Below are positions 13,223 to 27,990 of a DNA stretch of 64,000 nucleotides, piece by piece. How positions within the stretch are numbered: the stretch's first letter is position 1; every line of letters begins with the position of its first letter. The stretch is from Halictus rubicundus (taxonomy: Eukaryota; Arthropoda; Insecta; Hymenoptera; Halictidae): assembly GCF_050948215.1 (NCBI RefSeq), contig NW_027488881.1:124001-188000 (forward strand). The letters are read 5' to 3'. Made by a program: the position numbers and the translations under genes. A model generated the notes under the pieces. The model was not told the origin of the DNA, searched no databases, and saw only the letters and a list, made by a program, of their open reading frames with translations.

Positions 13223-16200
13223 GTTAAGTTAGAGATAGTATAGAGGATAGGATAGGATTGAGGATAGGATAGAGGATAGGATAGGATAGAGGATAGTATA
13301 GGGGATTGGATTGCATAGAGGATAGGATACGATAGAGCATAGGATAAGGGATTGGATAGGATAGAGGATAGGATAGGATTGAGGATAGGATATAATGGAG
13401 TATAGGATAGGATTGAGGATAGGATAGGATAGAGGATGGGATAGGATAGATGATACCATAGGATAGAGGATACGATAGGATAGAGGATAGGATAGGATAG
13501 GGGATACGATAGGATAGAGGATAGGATACGATAGGGGATAGGATAGGATAGAGAATAGGATAGGATAGATGATATTATAGAAAAAGAGGATAGGATAGGA
13601 TGGAGGATACGATATTATACAGAAGACGATCTTATAGAGAATACGATCTTATAGAGGATAGGATAGGATAGAGGATAGGATAGGATAGGATAGAGAATAG
13701 GATCTTATAGAGGATAGGATGCGATAGAGGGTAGGATAGGATAGAGGATAGGATAGAGGATAGGATAGAGGATTGGATAGGATAGAGGATATTATAGGAT
13801 AGAGGATTGGATAGGATAGAGGATAGGATAGGATTTAGGAAAGGATGAGATAAAGGATAGGATAGGATTGAAGATAGGATAGGATAGAGGATAGGATAGG
13901 ATTGAGGATAGGATAGGATAGGATAGAGGATAGGATAGGATAGAGGATGGGATAGGATAGGGGATACGATAGGATTGAGGATAGGATAGGATAGGATAGA
14001 GGATAGGATAGGATAGAGGATGGGATAGGATATAGGATACTATAGGATAGAGGATAGGATAGGATACAGGATGGGATAGGATAGAGGATACGATAGGATA
14101 GAGGATAGGATAGGATACAGGATGGGATAGGATAGAGGATACGATAGGATTGAGGATAGGATAGGATAGGATAGAGGATAGGATAGGATAGAGGATGGGA
14201 TAGGATAGAGGATACGATAGGATAGAGGATAGGATGGGATAGAGGATAGGATAGGATAGAGGATAGGATAGGATAGAGGAAAGCATAGGATTGAGGATAG
14301 GATTGGATAGAGGATAGGACAGGATAGATGATAGGATAGGATGGAGGATAGGATAGGATAGAGGATAGGATTGGATAGAGGATAGGACAGGATAGATGAT
14401 AGGATAGGATAGAGGATAGGATAGGATAGAGAATAGGGTAGAATTTGGATAGGATAGTGGATAGGATAGGATAGAGGATAGGATAGGATAGAGGATAGGA
14501 TAGGATAGAGGATAGAATAGGATAGAGGATAGGATAGGATAGAGGATAGGATAGGATAGAGGATAGGATAGGATAGAGGATAGGATAGGGGATAGGATAG
14601 GATAGAGGATAGGATACGATAGAGGATAGGATAGGATAGAGAATAGGATAGGATAGATGATATTATAGGAAAGAGGATAGGATAGGATGGAGGATACGAT
14701 ATTATACAGAAGACGATCTTATAGAGAATACGATCTTATAGAGGATAGGATAGGATAGAGGATAGGATAAGTTAGAGGATAGGATAGGGGATAGGATAGG
14801 ATAGAGGATAGGATAGGATAGAGGATAGGATAGGATAGAGGATAGAATAGGATTGAGGATAAGGTAGGATAGTGGATAGGATAGGATAGTATAGGGGATA
14901 GGATAGGATAGGATAGAGGATGGAACAGAGGATAGGATAGGGGATTGGATAGGATAGAGGATAGGATAGGATTGAGGATAGGATAGCATAGAGGATAGGA
15001 TGAGATAAAGGATAGGATAGGATTGAGGATAGGATAGGATAGAGGATAGGATAGGATAGAGGATAGGATAGGATAGAGAATAGGATATTATAGAGGATAT
15101 TATAGAGTAGAGGATAGGATAGGATAGAGGATACGATATGATAGGCGATATGATAGGATAGATGACAGGATAGGATAGAGGATAGGATAGAATAGTGGAT
15201 AGGATAGCATGGATGATACTATAGAGGATAGAATAGAGTATAGGATGGGATGAGGATATTATAGGATAGAGGATAGGTTAGGTTTGACGACAGGATAGGA
15301 TAGAAGATAGGATAGGATAGAGGATAGGATAGGATAGAGGATAGGATAGGATAGAGGATAGGATAGGATAGAGGATAGGATAGGATAGAGGATAGGATAG
15401 GATAGAGGATAGGATAGAGGATATGATTGGATAGAGGATAGGGTAGAATTTGGATAGAATACAGGATAGGATAGGATAGAGGATAGGATAGGATAGAGAA
15501 TAGGATATTATAGAGGATATTATAGGGTAGAGGATAGGATAGGATAGAGGATAGGATAGGATAGAGAATAGGATAGGATAGAGGATATTATAGGGTAGAA
15601 GATAGTATACGGTAGAGTATAGGATAGGATAGAGGATGGGATAGGATAGAGGATACTATAGGATAGAGGATAGGATAGGATAGAGGATATTATAGGATAG
15701 AGGATAGTATAGAATAGAGGATAGGATGGGATAGAGGATGGGATAGGATAGAGTATACGATAGAATAGAGGATGGGATAGGATAGAGGATAGAGGATAGG
15801 ATATAGGATAGGATGGAGGATTGGTTAGGATAGAGGATACTATAGGATAGATGATAGGATAGGTTAGAGGATCGGATAGGATAGGGTATAGGGTAGGATT
15901 GAGGGTAAGTTAGGATAGAGGATAGGATAGAGGATACGATAGAGGATTGGATAGGATTAAGGATTGGATAGAATAGAGGATATTATAGGATAGAGGATAG
16001 GATAGGATAGAGGATAGTATAGGATAGAGGATAGGATAGGATAGAGGATAGGATAGGATTGGGGATAGGGTAGGATAGAGGATAGGACAGGATAGAGGAT
16101 AGGATAGGATTGAGGATAAGATAGGATAGAGGATAGGATAGGATAGAGAATAGGATAGGATAGAGGATAGGATGAGATAAAGGATAGGATAGGGTTGAGG

Positions 16201-18438
16201 ATAGGATCGGATAAAGAATAGGAATGGATAAAGAATAGGATAGGATAGAGGATAGGATAGAGGATAGGATGAGATAAAGGATAGGATAGGGTTGAGGATA
16301 GGATCGGATAAAGAATAGGATAGGATAGAGGATAGGATAGAGGATTGGATAGGATAGAGGATATTATAGGATACAGGAAAGGATAGGATAGCGGATAGGA
16401 TAGGTATGAGGATGGGATAGGTTTGAGGATAGGATAGGATAGACGATAGGATAGGATAGAGGATAGGATAGGATAGAGGATAGGGTAGAATTTGGATATT
16501 ATACAGGATAGGATAGGATAGAGTATAGGATAGGATAGAGAATAGGATATTATAGAGGATATTATAGGGTATAGGATGGGATAGGACAGAGGATACGATA
16601 TGATAGGCGATATGATAGGATAGAGGACAGGATAGGATAGAGGACAGGATAGTATAGTGGATAGGATAGGATAGAGGATAGGATAGGATAGAGGATAGGA
16701 TAGGATAGATGATAGGATGAGATAAAGGATAGGATAGGGTTGAGGATAGGATCGGATAAAGAATAGGATAGGATAGAGGATAGGATAGGATAGAGGATAA
16801 GATAGGATAGAGGATAGGATAGGATAGAAGACAGGATAGGATAGAGGGTAGGGTAGAATTTGGATAGGATACAGGATAGGATAGGATAGAGGATAGGATA
16901 GGATAGAGAATAGGACAGGATTGAGGATATTATAGGGTAGAGGATAGGATAGGATAGAGGATACGATATGATAGAGGATAGGATAGAGGATAGGATATAA
17001 TGCAGTATAGGATAGGATTGATGATAGGATAGGATAGGGGATTGGATAGGATAGTGGACAGTATAGGATAGAGGATAGGATAGGATGGAGGATACGATAT
17101 TATGGGCGATGGGATAGGATAGAGGACAGGATAGGATAGCGTAGTGGATAGGATAGGATGGATGATATTATAGAGGATAGAATAGAGGATTGGATGCGAT
17201 TAGGATATTATAGGATAGAGGATAGGTTAGGTTTGAGGACAGGATAGGATAGAGGATGGGGTAGAATTTGGATATTATACAGGATAGGATAGGATAGAGG
17301 ATAGAATAGGATAGAGAATAGGATATTATAGAGGATATTATAGGGTAGAAGATAGGATAGGATAGAGGAAACGATATGATAGGCGAAATGATAGGATAGA
17401 GGACAGGATAGGATAGAGGATAGGATGAGATAAAGGATAGGATAGGGTTGAGGATAGGTTCGGATAGAGGATAGGATAGGATAGAGGATAGGATAGGATA
17501 GAGGATAGGATGAGATAAAGGATAGGATAGGGTTGAGGATAGGATTGGATAGAGGATAGGATAGGATAGAGGATAGGATAGGATAGAGGATAGGATAGGA
17601 TAGAGGATAGGATAGGATAGAGGATAGGATAGGATAGAGGATAGGATAGAATAGTGGATAGGATAGGATAGAGGATAGGATAGGATAGAGGATAGGATCG
17701 GATAGAGGATAGGATAGGATAGAGGATAGGATAGGATAGAGGATAGGATGAGTTAAAGGATAGGATGTGGTTGAGGATAGGATTGGATAGAGGATACGAT
17801 AGGATTGAGGATAGGATAGGATAGAGGATAGGATAGGATAGAGGATGGGATAGGATAGAGGATACGATAGGATAGAGGATTGGATAGGATAGAGGATAGG
17901 ATAGGATAGAGGATAGGATAGGATAGGATAGGGGATACTGTAGGATATAGGATAGGATAGGATAGAGGATAGGATAGGATAGAAAATAGGATAAAACAGA
18001 GGATAAGATAGGATAGATGATAGGATAGGTTAGAGGATCGGGTAGGATAGGGTATAGGTTAGGATTGAGGATAGGTTAGGATAGAGGATAGGATAGAGGA
18101 TACGATGGAGCATTGGATAGGATTGAGGATAGGATAGGATAGAGGATGGGATAGGATAGATCATACCATAGGATAGAGGATACGATAGGATAGAGGATAG
18201 GATACGATAGAGGATAGGATAGGATAGAGAATAGGATAGGATTGAGGATTGGATAGAGAATACGATAGGATAGAGGATAGGATACGATAGAGGATAGGAT
18301 AGGATAGAGGATAGGATAGGATAGAGGATAGGATACGATGGAGGATAGGATAGCATAGGATACAGAATAGGATAGGATAGATGATATTATAGGATTGAGG
18401 ACAGGATAGGATAGTGGATAGGATAGGATATACGATAG
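13223..18438. repeat. Domain I higher-order unit 5 (type D, 5216 bp)
   Basis: This unit is collinear with unit 4 up to about 17,500, then ends with a type A-like tail (17,700-18,438 resembles 1,380-2,118). A private change, GATCGGGTAGGATAGGG near 18,036, separates it from the other copies, which have GATCGGATAGGATAGGG. It includes GGATTAAGGATTGGATAG near 15,955, also found in unit 4 (near 9,855) and in domain III. Confidence 0.75.
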
Positions 18439-19673
18439 GTTAAGTTAGAGATAGTATAGAGGATAGGATAGGATTGAGGATAGGATAGAGGATAGGATAG
18501 GATAGAGGATAGTATAGGGGATTGGATTGCATAGAGGATAGGATACGATAGAGCATAGGATAAGGGATTGGATAGGATAGAGGATAGGATAGGATTGAGG
18601 ATAGGATATAATGGAGTATAGGATAGGATTGAGGATAGGATAGGATAGAGGATGGGATAGGATAGATGATACCATAGGATAGAGGATACGATAGGATAGA
18701 GGATAGGATAGGATAGGGGATAGGATAGGATAGAGGATAGGATACGATAGGGGATAGGATAGGATAGAGAATAGGATAGGATAGATGATATTATAGGAAA
18801 GAGGATAGGATAGGATGGAGGATACGATATTATACAGAAGACGATCTTATAGAGAATACGATCTTATAGAGGATAGGATAGGATAGAGGATAGGATAAGT
18901 TAGAGGATAGGATAGGATAGAGGATAGGATAGGGGATAGGATAGGATAGAGGATAGGATAGGATAGAGGATAGGATAGGATAGAGGATAGAATAGGATTG
19001 AGGATAAGGTAGGATAGTGGATAGGATAGGATAGTATAGGGGATAGGATAGGATAGGATAGAGGATGGAACAGAGGATAGGATAGGGGATTGGAAAGGAT
19101 AGAGGATAGGATAGGATTGAGGATAGGATAGCATAGAGGATAGGATGAGATAAAGGATAGGATAGGATTGAGGATAGGATAGGATAGAGGATAGGATAGG
19201 ATAGAGGATAGGATAGGATAGAGAATAGGATATTATAGAGGATATTATAGAGTAGAGGATAGGATAGGATAGAGGATACGATATGATAGGCGATATGATA
19301 GGATAGATGACAGGATAGGATAGAGGATAGGATAGAATAGTGGATAGGATAGCATGGATGATACTATAGAGGATAGAATAGAGTATAGGATGGGATGAGG
19401 ATATTATAGGATAGAGGATAGGTTAGGTTTGACGACAGGATAGGATAGAAGATAGGATAGGATACAGGATAGGATAGGATAGAGGATAGGATAGGATAGA
19501 GGATAGGATAGGATAGAGGATAGGATAGGATAGAGGATAGAATAGAGGATATGATTGGATAGAGGATAGGGTAGAATTTGGATAGAATACAGGATAGGAT
19601 AGGATAGAGGATAGGATAGGATAGAGAATAGGATATTATAGAGGATATTATAGGGTAGAGGATAGGATAGGAT
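18439..19673. repeat. Domain I higher-order unit 6, truncated
   Basis: The unit opens with the sixth copy of the diagnostic motif. Unlike units 2, 4 and 5 it jumps early to the AGAAGACGATCTTATAGAG cassette (near 18,835) and lacks the intervening block of about 0.5 kb or more. It then runs through the GTTTGACGACAGG segment near 19,428. It ends where a GATGAGATAAAGGATAGG module begins, so this is a shortened copy at the edge of domain I. Confidence 0.7.
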
Positions 19674-22600
19674 AGAGGATAGGATGAGATAAAGGATAGG
19701 ATAGGGTTGAGGATAGGATTGGATAGAGGATAGGATAGGATAGAGGATAGGATAGGATAGAGGATAGGATAGGATAGAGGATAGGATAGGATAGAGGATA
19801 GGATAGGATAGAGGATAGGATAGGATAGAGGATAGGATAGGATAGAGGATAGGATAGGATAGAGGATAGGATAGGATAGAGGATAGGATAGATTAGTGGA
19901 TAGGATAGGATAGAGGATAGGATAGGATAGAGGATAGGATCGGATAGAGGATAGGATAGGATAGAGGATAGGATAGGATAGAGGATAGGATGAGTTAAAG
20001 GATAGGATATGGTTGAGGATAGGATTGGATAGAGGATAGGATAGGATAGATGATAGGATAGGATAGAGGATAGGATAGGATAGAGGATAGGATAGGATAG
20101 AGGATAGGATAGTATAGTGGATAGGATAGGATAGAGGATAGGATAGGGTAGAGGATAGATAGCATAGAGGATAGGATGAGATAAAGGATAGGATAGGATT
20201 GAGGATAGGATAGGATAGAGGATAGGATAGGATAGGATAGAGAATAGGATATTATAGAGGATATTATAGAGTAGAGGATAGGATAGGATAGAGGATACGA
20301 TATGATAGGCGATATGATAGGATAGATGACAGGATAGGATAGAGGATAGGATAGAATAGTGGATAGGATAGTATGGATGATACTATAGAGGATAGAATAG
20401 AGTATAGGATGGGATGAGGATATTGTAGGATAGAGGATAGGTTAGGTTTGACAACAGGATAGGATAGAAGATAGGATAGGATAGAGGATAGGATAGGATA
20501 GAGGATAGGATAGGATAGAGGATAGGATGGGATAGAGAATAGGATAGGATAGAGGATATTATAGGGTAGAAGATAGGATAGGATAGAGGATACGATATGA
20601 TAGAGGATAGGATAGAGGATAGGATATAATGCAGTATAGGATAGGATTGAGGATAGGATAGGATAGGGGATAGGATAGAATAGAGGATAGGATAGGATGG
20701 AGAATATGATAGGATAGATGATATTATGGGAAAGAGGATAATATATGATAGAGGATACGATATTGTAGAGGATAGGATAGGATAGATGATATTATAGGAT
20801 AGAGGATACGATATTATAGAGGATAGGATAGGATAGAGGATAGAATAGGATAGATGATAATATAGGAAAGAGGATAGGATATGATAGAGGATAGGATAGG
20901 ATAGAGGATAGGATAGGATAGAGGATAGGATAGGATTGGGGATAGGGTAGGATAGAGGATAGGACAGGATGGAGAATATGATAGGATAGATGATATTATG
21001 GGAAAGAGGATAATATATGATAGAGGATACGATATTGTAGAGGATAGGATAGGATAGATGATATTATAGGATAGAGGATACGATATTATAGAGGATAGGA
21101 TAGGATAGAGGATAGAATAGGTTAGATGATAGGATAGGATAGAGGATAGGATAGGATAGAGGATAGGATAGAATAGTGGATAGGATAGAATAGTGGATAG
21201 GATAGCATGGATGATAGTATAGAGGATAGAATAGAGTATTGGATGGGATGAGGATATTATAGGATAGAGGATAGGTTAGGTTTGACGACAGGATAGGATA
21301 GAGGATAGGATAGGATAAAAGGATAGGATGGGATAGAGGATAGGATCGGATAGAGGATAGGATAGGATAGAGGATAGGATAGGATAGAGGATAGGATGAG
21401 TTAAAGGATAGGATATGGTTGAGGATAGGATTGGATAGAGGATAGGATAGGATAGATGATAGGATAGGATAGAGGATAGGATAGGATAGAGGATAGGATA
21501 GGATAGAGGATAGGATAGGATAGAGGATAGGATATTATAGAGGATATTATAGGGTAGAAGATAGTATAGGATAGAGGATACGATATGATAGGCGATATGA
21601 TAGGATAGAGGACAGGATAGGATAGAGGATAGGATAGTATAGTGGATAGGATAGGATTGAGGATAGGATAGGATAGAGGATAGGATAGGATAGAGAATAG
21701 GATAGGATAGAGGATATTATAGGGTAGGAGATAGGATAGGATAGAGGATACGATATGATAGAGGATAGGATAGAGGATAGGATATAATGCAGTATAGGAT
21801 AGGATTGAGGATAGGATAGGATAGAGGATAGGATAGGGGATAGGATAGAATAGAGGATAGGATAGGATGGAGAATATGATAGGATAGATGATATTATGGG
21901 AAAGAGGATAATATATGATAGAGGATACGATATTGTAGAGGATAGGATAGGATAGATGATATTATAGGATAGAGGATACGATATTATAGAGGATAGGATA
22001 GGATAGAGGATAGAATAGGTTAGATGATAGGATAGGATAGAGGATAGGATAGGATAGAGGATAGGATAGAATAGTGGATAGGATAGGATAGAGGATACGA
22101 TAGGATAGAGGATAGGATAGGATAGAGGATAGGATAGGATAGAGGATAGGATAGGATAGAGGATAGGATAGGATAGAGGATAGGATAGGATAGAGGATAG
22201 GATCGGATAGAGGATAGGATAGGATAGAGGATAGGATAGAGGATATGATTGGATAGAAGATAGGGTAGAATTTGGATAGAATACAGGATAGGATAGGATA
22301 GAGGATAGGATAGGATAGAGAATAGGATATTATAGAGGATATTATAGGGTAGAGGATAGGATAGGATAGAGGATAGGATAGGATAGAGAATAGGATAGGA
22401 TAGAGGATAGGATAGGATAGAGGATAGGATAGAATAGTGGATAGGATAGGATAGAGGATACGATAGGATAGAGGATAGGATAGGATAGAGGATAGGATAG
22501 GATAGAGGATAGGATAGGATAGAGGATAGGATAGGATAGAGGATAGGATAGGATAGAGGATAGGATCGGATAGAGGATAGGATAGGATAGAGGATAGGAT

Positions 22601-24241
22601 AGAGGATATGATTGGATAGAAGATAGGGTAGAATTTGGATAGAATACAGGATAGGATAGGATAGAGGATAGGATAGGATAGAGAATAGGATATTATAGAG
22701 GATATTATAGGGTAGAGGATAGGATAGGATAGAGGATAGGATAGGATAGAGAATAGGATAGGATAGAGGATATTATAGGGTAGAAGATAGGATAGGATAG
22801 AGGATACGATATGATAGAGGATAGGATAGAGGATAGGATATAATGCAGTATAGGATAGGATTGAGGATAGGATAGGATAGAGGATAGGATAGGGGATAGG
22901 ATAGAATAGAGGATAGGATAGGATGGAGAATATGATAGGATAGATGATATTATGGGAAAGAGGATAATATATGATAGAGGATACGATATTGTAGAGGATA
23001 GGATAGGATAGATGATATTATAGGATAGAGGATACGATATTATAGAGGATAGGATAGGATAGAGGATAGAATAGGATAGATGATAATATAGGAAAGAGGA
23101 TAGGATATGATAGAGGATAGGATAGGATAGAGGATAGGATAGGATTGGGGATAGGGTAGGATAGAGGATAGGACAGGATAGAGGATAGGATAGGATTGAG
23201 GATAAGATAGGATAGAGGATAGGATAGGATAGAGAATAGGATAGGATAGAGGATAGGATGAGATAAAGGATAGGATAGAGTTGAGGATAGGATCGGATAA
23301 AGAATAGGATAGGATAGAGGATAGGATAGAGGATTGGATAGGATAGAGGATATTATAGGATACAGGACAGGATAGGATAGCGGATAGGATAGGTATGAGG
23401 ATAGGATAGGTTTGAGGATAGGATAGGATAGAGGATAGGATAGGATAGAGGATAGGATAGGATAGAGGATAGGATAGGATAGAGGATAGGATAGGATAGA
23501 GGATAGGATAGGATAGAGGATAGGATAGGATAGAGGATAAGATAGGATAGAGGATAGGATGAGATAAAGGATATGATAGGGTTGAGTACAGGATCGGGTA
23601 GAGGATAGGATAGGATAGAGGGTAGGATGAGATAAAGGATAGGATAGGGCTGAGGATAGGATTGGATAGAGGATACGATAGGATAGAGGATAGGATAGGA
23701 TAGAGGATAGGATAGGATACAGGATAGGATAGGATAGAGGATAGGATAGGATAGAGGATAGGATAGGATAGAGGATAGGATAGGATAGAGGATAGGATAG
23801 AGGATATGATTGGATAGAGGATAGGGTAGAATTTGGATAGAATACAGGATAGGATAGGATAGAGGATAGGATAGGATAGAGAATAGGATATTATAGAGGA
23901 TATTATAGGGTAGAAGATAGGATAGGATAGAGGAAACGATATGGTAGGCGAAATGATAGGATAGAGGACAGGATAGGATAGAGGATAGGATGAGATAAAT
24001 GATAGGATAGGGTTGAGGATAGGTTCGGATAGAGGATAGGATAGGATAGAGGATAGGATAGGATAGAGGATAGGATAGGATAGAGGATAGGATAGGATAG
24101 AGAATAGGATAGGATAGAGGATATTATAGGGTAGAAAATAGGATAGTATAGAGGATACGATAGGATTGAGGATAGGATAGAGGATAGGATATAATGCAGT
24201 ATAGGATAGGATTGAGGATGGGATAGGATAGAGGATAGGAT
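19674..24241. repeat. Domain II satellite, mixed cassettes
   Basis: This is 17-bp satellite with repeated cassettes containing GATGAGATAAAGG, GATTAGTGG (first at 19,891), TTATGGGAAAGAGG and GGATAATATATGATAG. Plain 17-mer runs separate them. The 19,680-20,180 part is a single dispersed relative of the tandem repeat at 24,242-25,967. No other feature is visible. Confidence 0.75.
21181..22170. repeat. Duplicated satellite block, copy 1 (offset 6810)
   Basis: This block aligns without a net indel to 27,991-28,980. Anchors at 21,211/28,021, 21,901/28,711 and 22,071/28,881 all give exactly 6,810 bp. The few differences include AATATATGATAG against AATAAATGATAG and GAATAGGTTAGATG against GAATAGGATAGATG. 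Confidence 0.8.
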
Positions 24242-25967
24242 GAGATAAAGGATAGGATAGGGTTGAGGATAGGATTGGATAGAGGATAGGATAGGATAGA
24301 GGATAGGATAGGATAGAGGATAGGATAGGATAGAGGATAGGATAGGATAGAGGATAGGATAGGATAGAGGATAGGATAGGATAGAGGATAGGATAGGATA
24401 GAGGATAGGATAGATTAGTGGATAGGATAGGATAGAGGATAGGATAGGATAGAGGATAGGATCGGATAGAGGATAGGATAGAGGATAGGATAGGATAGAG
24501 GATAGGATGAGTTAAAGGATAGGATATGGTTGAGGATAGGATTGGATAGAGGATAGGATAGGATAGATGATAGGATAGGATAGAGGATAGGATAGGATAG
24601 AGGATAGGATAGGATAGAGGATAGGATAGGATAGAGGATAGGATATTATAGAGGATATTATAGGGTAGAAGATAGTATAGGATAGAGGATACGATATGAT
24701 AGGCGATATGATAGGATAGAGGACACGATAGGATAGAGGATAGGATAGTATAGTGGATAGGATAGGATAGAGGATAGGATAGGATAGAGGATAGATAGCA
24801 TAGAGGATAGGATGAGATAAAGGATAGGATAGGATTGAGGATAGGATAGGATAGAGGATAGGATAGGATAGGATAGAGGATAGGATAGGATAGAGGATAG
24901 GATAGGATAGAGGATAGGATAGGATAGAGGATAGGATAGGATAGAGGATAGGATAGGATAGAGGATAGGATAGGATAGAGGATAGGATAGATTAGTGGAT
25001 AGGATAGGATAGAGGATAGGATAGGATAGAGGATAGGATCGGATAGAGGATAGGATAGAGGATAGGATAGGATAGAGGATAGGATGAGTTAAAGGATAGG
25101 ATATGGTTGAGGATAGGATTGGATAGAGGATAGGATAGGATAGATGATAGGATAGGATAGAGGATAGGATAGGATAGAGGATAGGATAGGATAGAGGATA
25201 GGATAGGATAGAGGATAGGATATTATAGAGGATATTATAGGGTAGAAGATAGTATAGGACAGAGGATACGATATGATAGGCGATATGATAGGATAGAGGA
25301 CAGGATAGGATAGAGGATAGGATAGTATAGTGGATAGGATAGGATAGAGGATAGGATAGGATAGAGGATAGATAGCATAGAGGATAGGATGAGATAAAGG
25401 ATAGGATAGGATTGAGGATAGGATAGGATAGAGGATAGGATAGGATAGGATAGAGGATAGGATAGGATAGAGGATAGGATAGGATAGAGGATAGGATAGG
25501 ATAGAGGATAGGATAGGATAGAGGATAGGATAGGATAGAGGATAGGATAGGATAGAGGATAGGATAGATTAGTGGATAGGATAGGATAGAGGATAGGATA
25601 GGATAGAGGATAGGATCGGATAGAGGATAGGATAGAGGATAGGATAGGATAGAGGATAGGATGAGTTAAAGGATAGGATATGGTTGAGGATAGGATTGGA
25701 TAGAGGATAGGATAGGATAGATGATAGGATAGGATAGAGGATAGGATAGGATAGAGGATAGGATAGGATAGAGGATAGGATAGGATAGAGGATAGGATAT
25801 TATAGAGGATATTATAGGGTAGAAGATAGTATAGGATAGAGGATACGATATGATAGGCGATATGATAGGATAGAGGACAGGATAGGATAGAGGATAGGAT
25901 AGTATAGTGGATAGGATAGGATAGAGGATAGGATAGGATAGAGGATAGATAGCATAGAGGATAGGAT
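24242..25967. repeat. Tandem higher-order repeat, three copies (572, 577, 577 bp)
   Basis: Three consecutive copies start at GAGATAAAGG (24,242, 24,814 and 25,391). The internal marker GATTAGTGG lies at 24,413, 24,990 and 25,567, giving a spacing of 577 each time. The first copy is 5 bp shorter because it lacks one AGGAT pentamer near its start. Each copy also carries GGATAGATAGCATAGAGG at its end and GGCGATATGATAGG in its second half. Confidence 0.88.
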
Positions 25968-26424
25968 GAGATAAAGGATAGGATAGGATTGAGGATAGGA
26001 TAGGATAGAGGATAGGATGGGATAGGATAGAGAATAGGATATTATAGAGGATATTATAGAGTAGAGGATAGGATAGGATAGAGGATACGATATGATAGGC
26101 GATATGATAGGATAGATGACAGGATAGGATAGAGGATAGGATAGAATAGTGGATAGGATAGCATGGATGATACTATAGAGGATAGAATAGAGTATAGGAT
26201 GGGATGAGGATATTGTAGGATAGAGGATAGGTTAGGTTTGACAACAGGATAGGATAGAAGATAGGATAGGATAGAGGATAGGATAGGATAGAGGATAGCA
26301 TAGGATAGAGGATAGGATAGGATAGAGGATAGGATAGGATAGAGGATAGGATAGGATAGAGGATAGGATAGAGGATATGATTGGATAGAAGATAGGGTAG
26401 AATTTGGATAGAATACAGGATAGG

Positions 26425-27960
26425 ATAGGATAGAGGATAGGATAGGATAGAGAATAGGATATTATAGAGGATATTATAGGGTAGAGGATAGGATAGGATA
26501 GAGGATAGGATAGGATAGAGAATAGGATAGGATAGAGGATAGAATAGGATAGAAGATAGGATAGGATAGAGGATATTATAGGGTAGAAGATAGGATAGGA
26601 TAGAGGATACGATATGATAGAGGATAGGATAGAGGATAGGATATAATGCAGTATAGGATAGGATTGAGGATAGGATAGGATAGAGTGTAGGATAGGGGAT
26701 AGGATAGAATAGAGGATAGGATAGGATAGAGGATAGGATAGGATAGAGGATAGAATAGGATAGAGAATAGGATAGGATAGAGGATAGGATAGCATAGAGG
26801 ATAGGATAGGATAGAGGATAGGATTGGATAGAGGATAGGATAGGATAGAGGATAGGATAGGATAGAGGATAGGATAGGATAGAGGATAGGATAGGATAGA
26901 GGGTAGGATAGGATAGAGGATAGGATAGGATAGAGGATAGGATGGGGGATTGGATAGGATACAGGATAGGATAGGATAGAGGATAGGATAGGATAGAGGA
27001 TAGGATAGGATAGAGGATAGGATAGCATAGAGGATAGGATAGGATAGAGGATAGGATTGGATAGAGGATAGGATAGGATAGAGGATAGGATAGGATAGAG
27101 GATAGGATAGGATAGGATAGAGGATAGGATTGAGGATAGAGCATAGGATGGAGGATAGGATAGGATAGAGGATAGGATAGGATAGAGGATAGGATAGGAT
27201 AGAGGATAGGATAGGATAGAGGATGGGATAGGATAGAGGATAGGATAGGATAGAGGATAGGAGAGGATAGAGGATAGGATAGGATAGAGGATAGGATAGG
27301 ATAGAGAATAGGATAGGATAGAGGATATTATAGGGTAGAAAATAGGATAGTATAGAGGATACGATAGGATTGAGGATAGGATAGAGGATAGGATATAATG
27401 CAGTATAGGATAGGATTGAGGATGGGATAGGATAGAGGATAGGATAGGGGATAGGATACAATAGAGGATAGGATAGGATAGTGGATAGGATAGGATAGAG
27501 GATAGGATAGGTTTGAGGATAGGATAGGATAGAGGATAGGATAGAGGATAGGATAGGATAGAGGATTGGATAGGATACAGGATAGGATTGAGGATAGGAT
27601 AGGATAGAGAATAGGATAGGCTAGTGAATAGGATAGGATTGAGAATATTATAGGATAGAGGTTAGGATAGGATAGAGGATGCGATATGGTAGACGATAGG
27701 TTAGGATGGAGGATAGGATAGGGGATTGGATAGGATATAGTATAGGATTGGATAGATAGTAGGATAGGATAGGGAAAAGGATAGGATTAAGGATAGGATA
27801 GGATAGAGAATAGGATAGGATAGAGGATAGGATAGGACAGAGGATAGGATAGGATAGATGATAGTATAGGATAGAGGATAGGATAGGATAGAGAATAGGA
27901 TATTATAGAGGATATTATAGAGTAGAGGATAGGATAGGATAGGATATGATAGGCGATATG
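26425..27960. repeat. Duplicated satellite block, copy 1 (offset 2558)
   Basis: This block aligns to 28,983-30,535. The offset is 2,558 bp from 26,461/29,019 to 27,461/30,019, then 2,575 (one extra 17-mer) at 27,511/30,086 and 27,681/30,256. Rare landmarks shared by both copies include GATGGGGGATTGG, GGCTAGTGAATAGG and GATGCGATATGG. Confidence 0.82.
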
Positions 27961-27990
27961 ATAGGATAGATGACAGGATAGGATAGAGGA

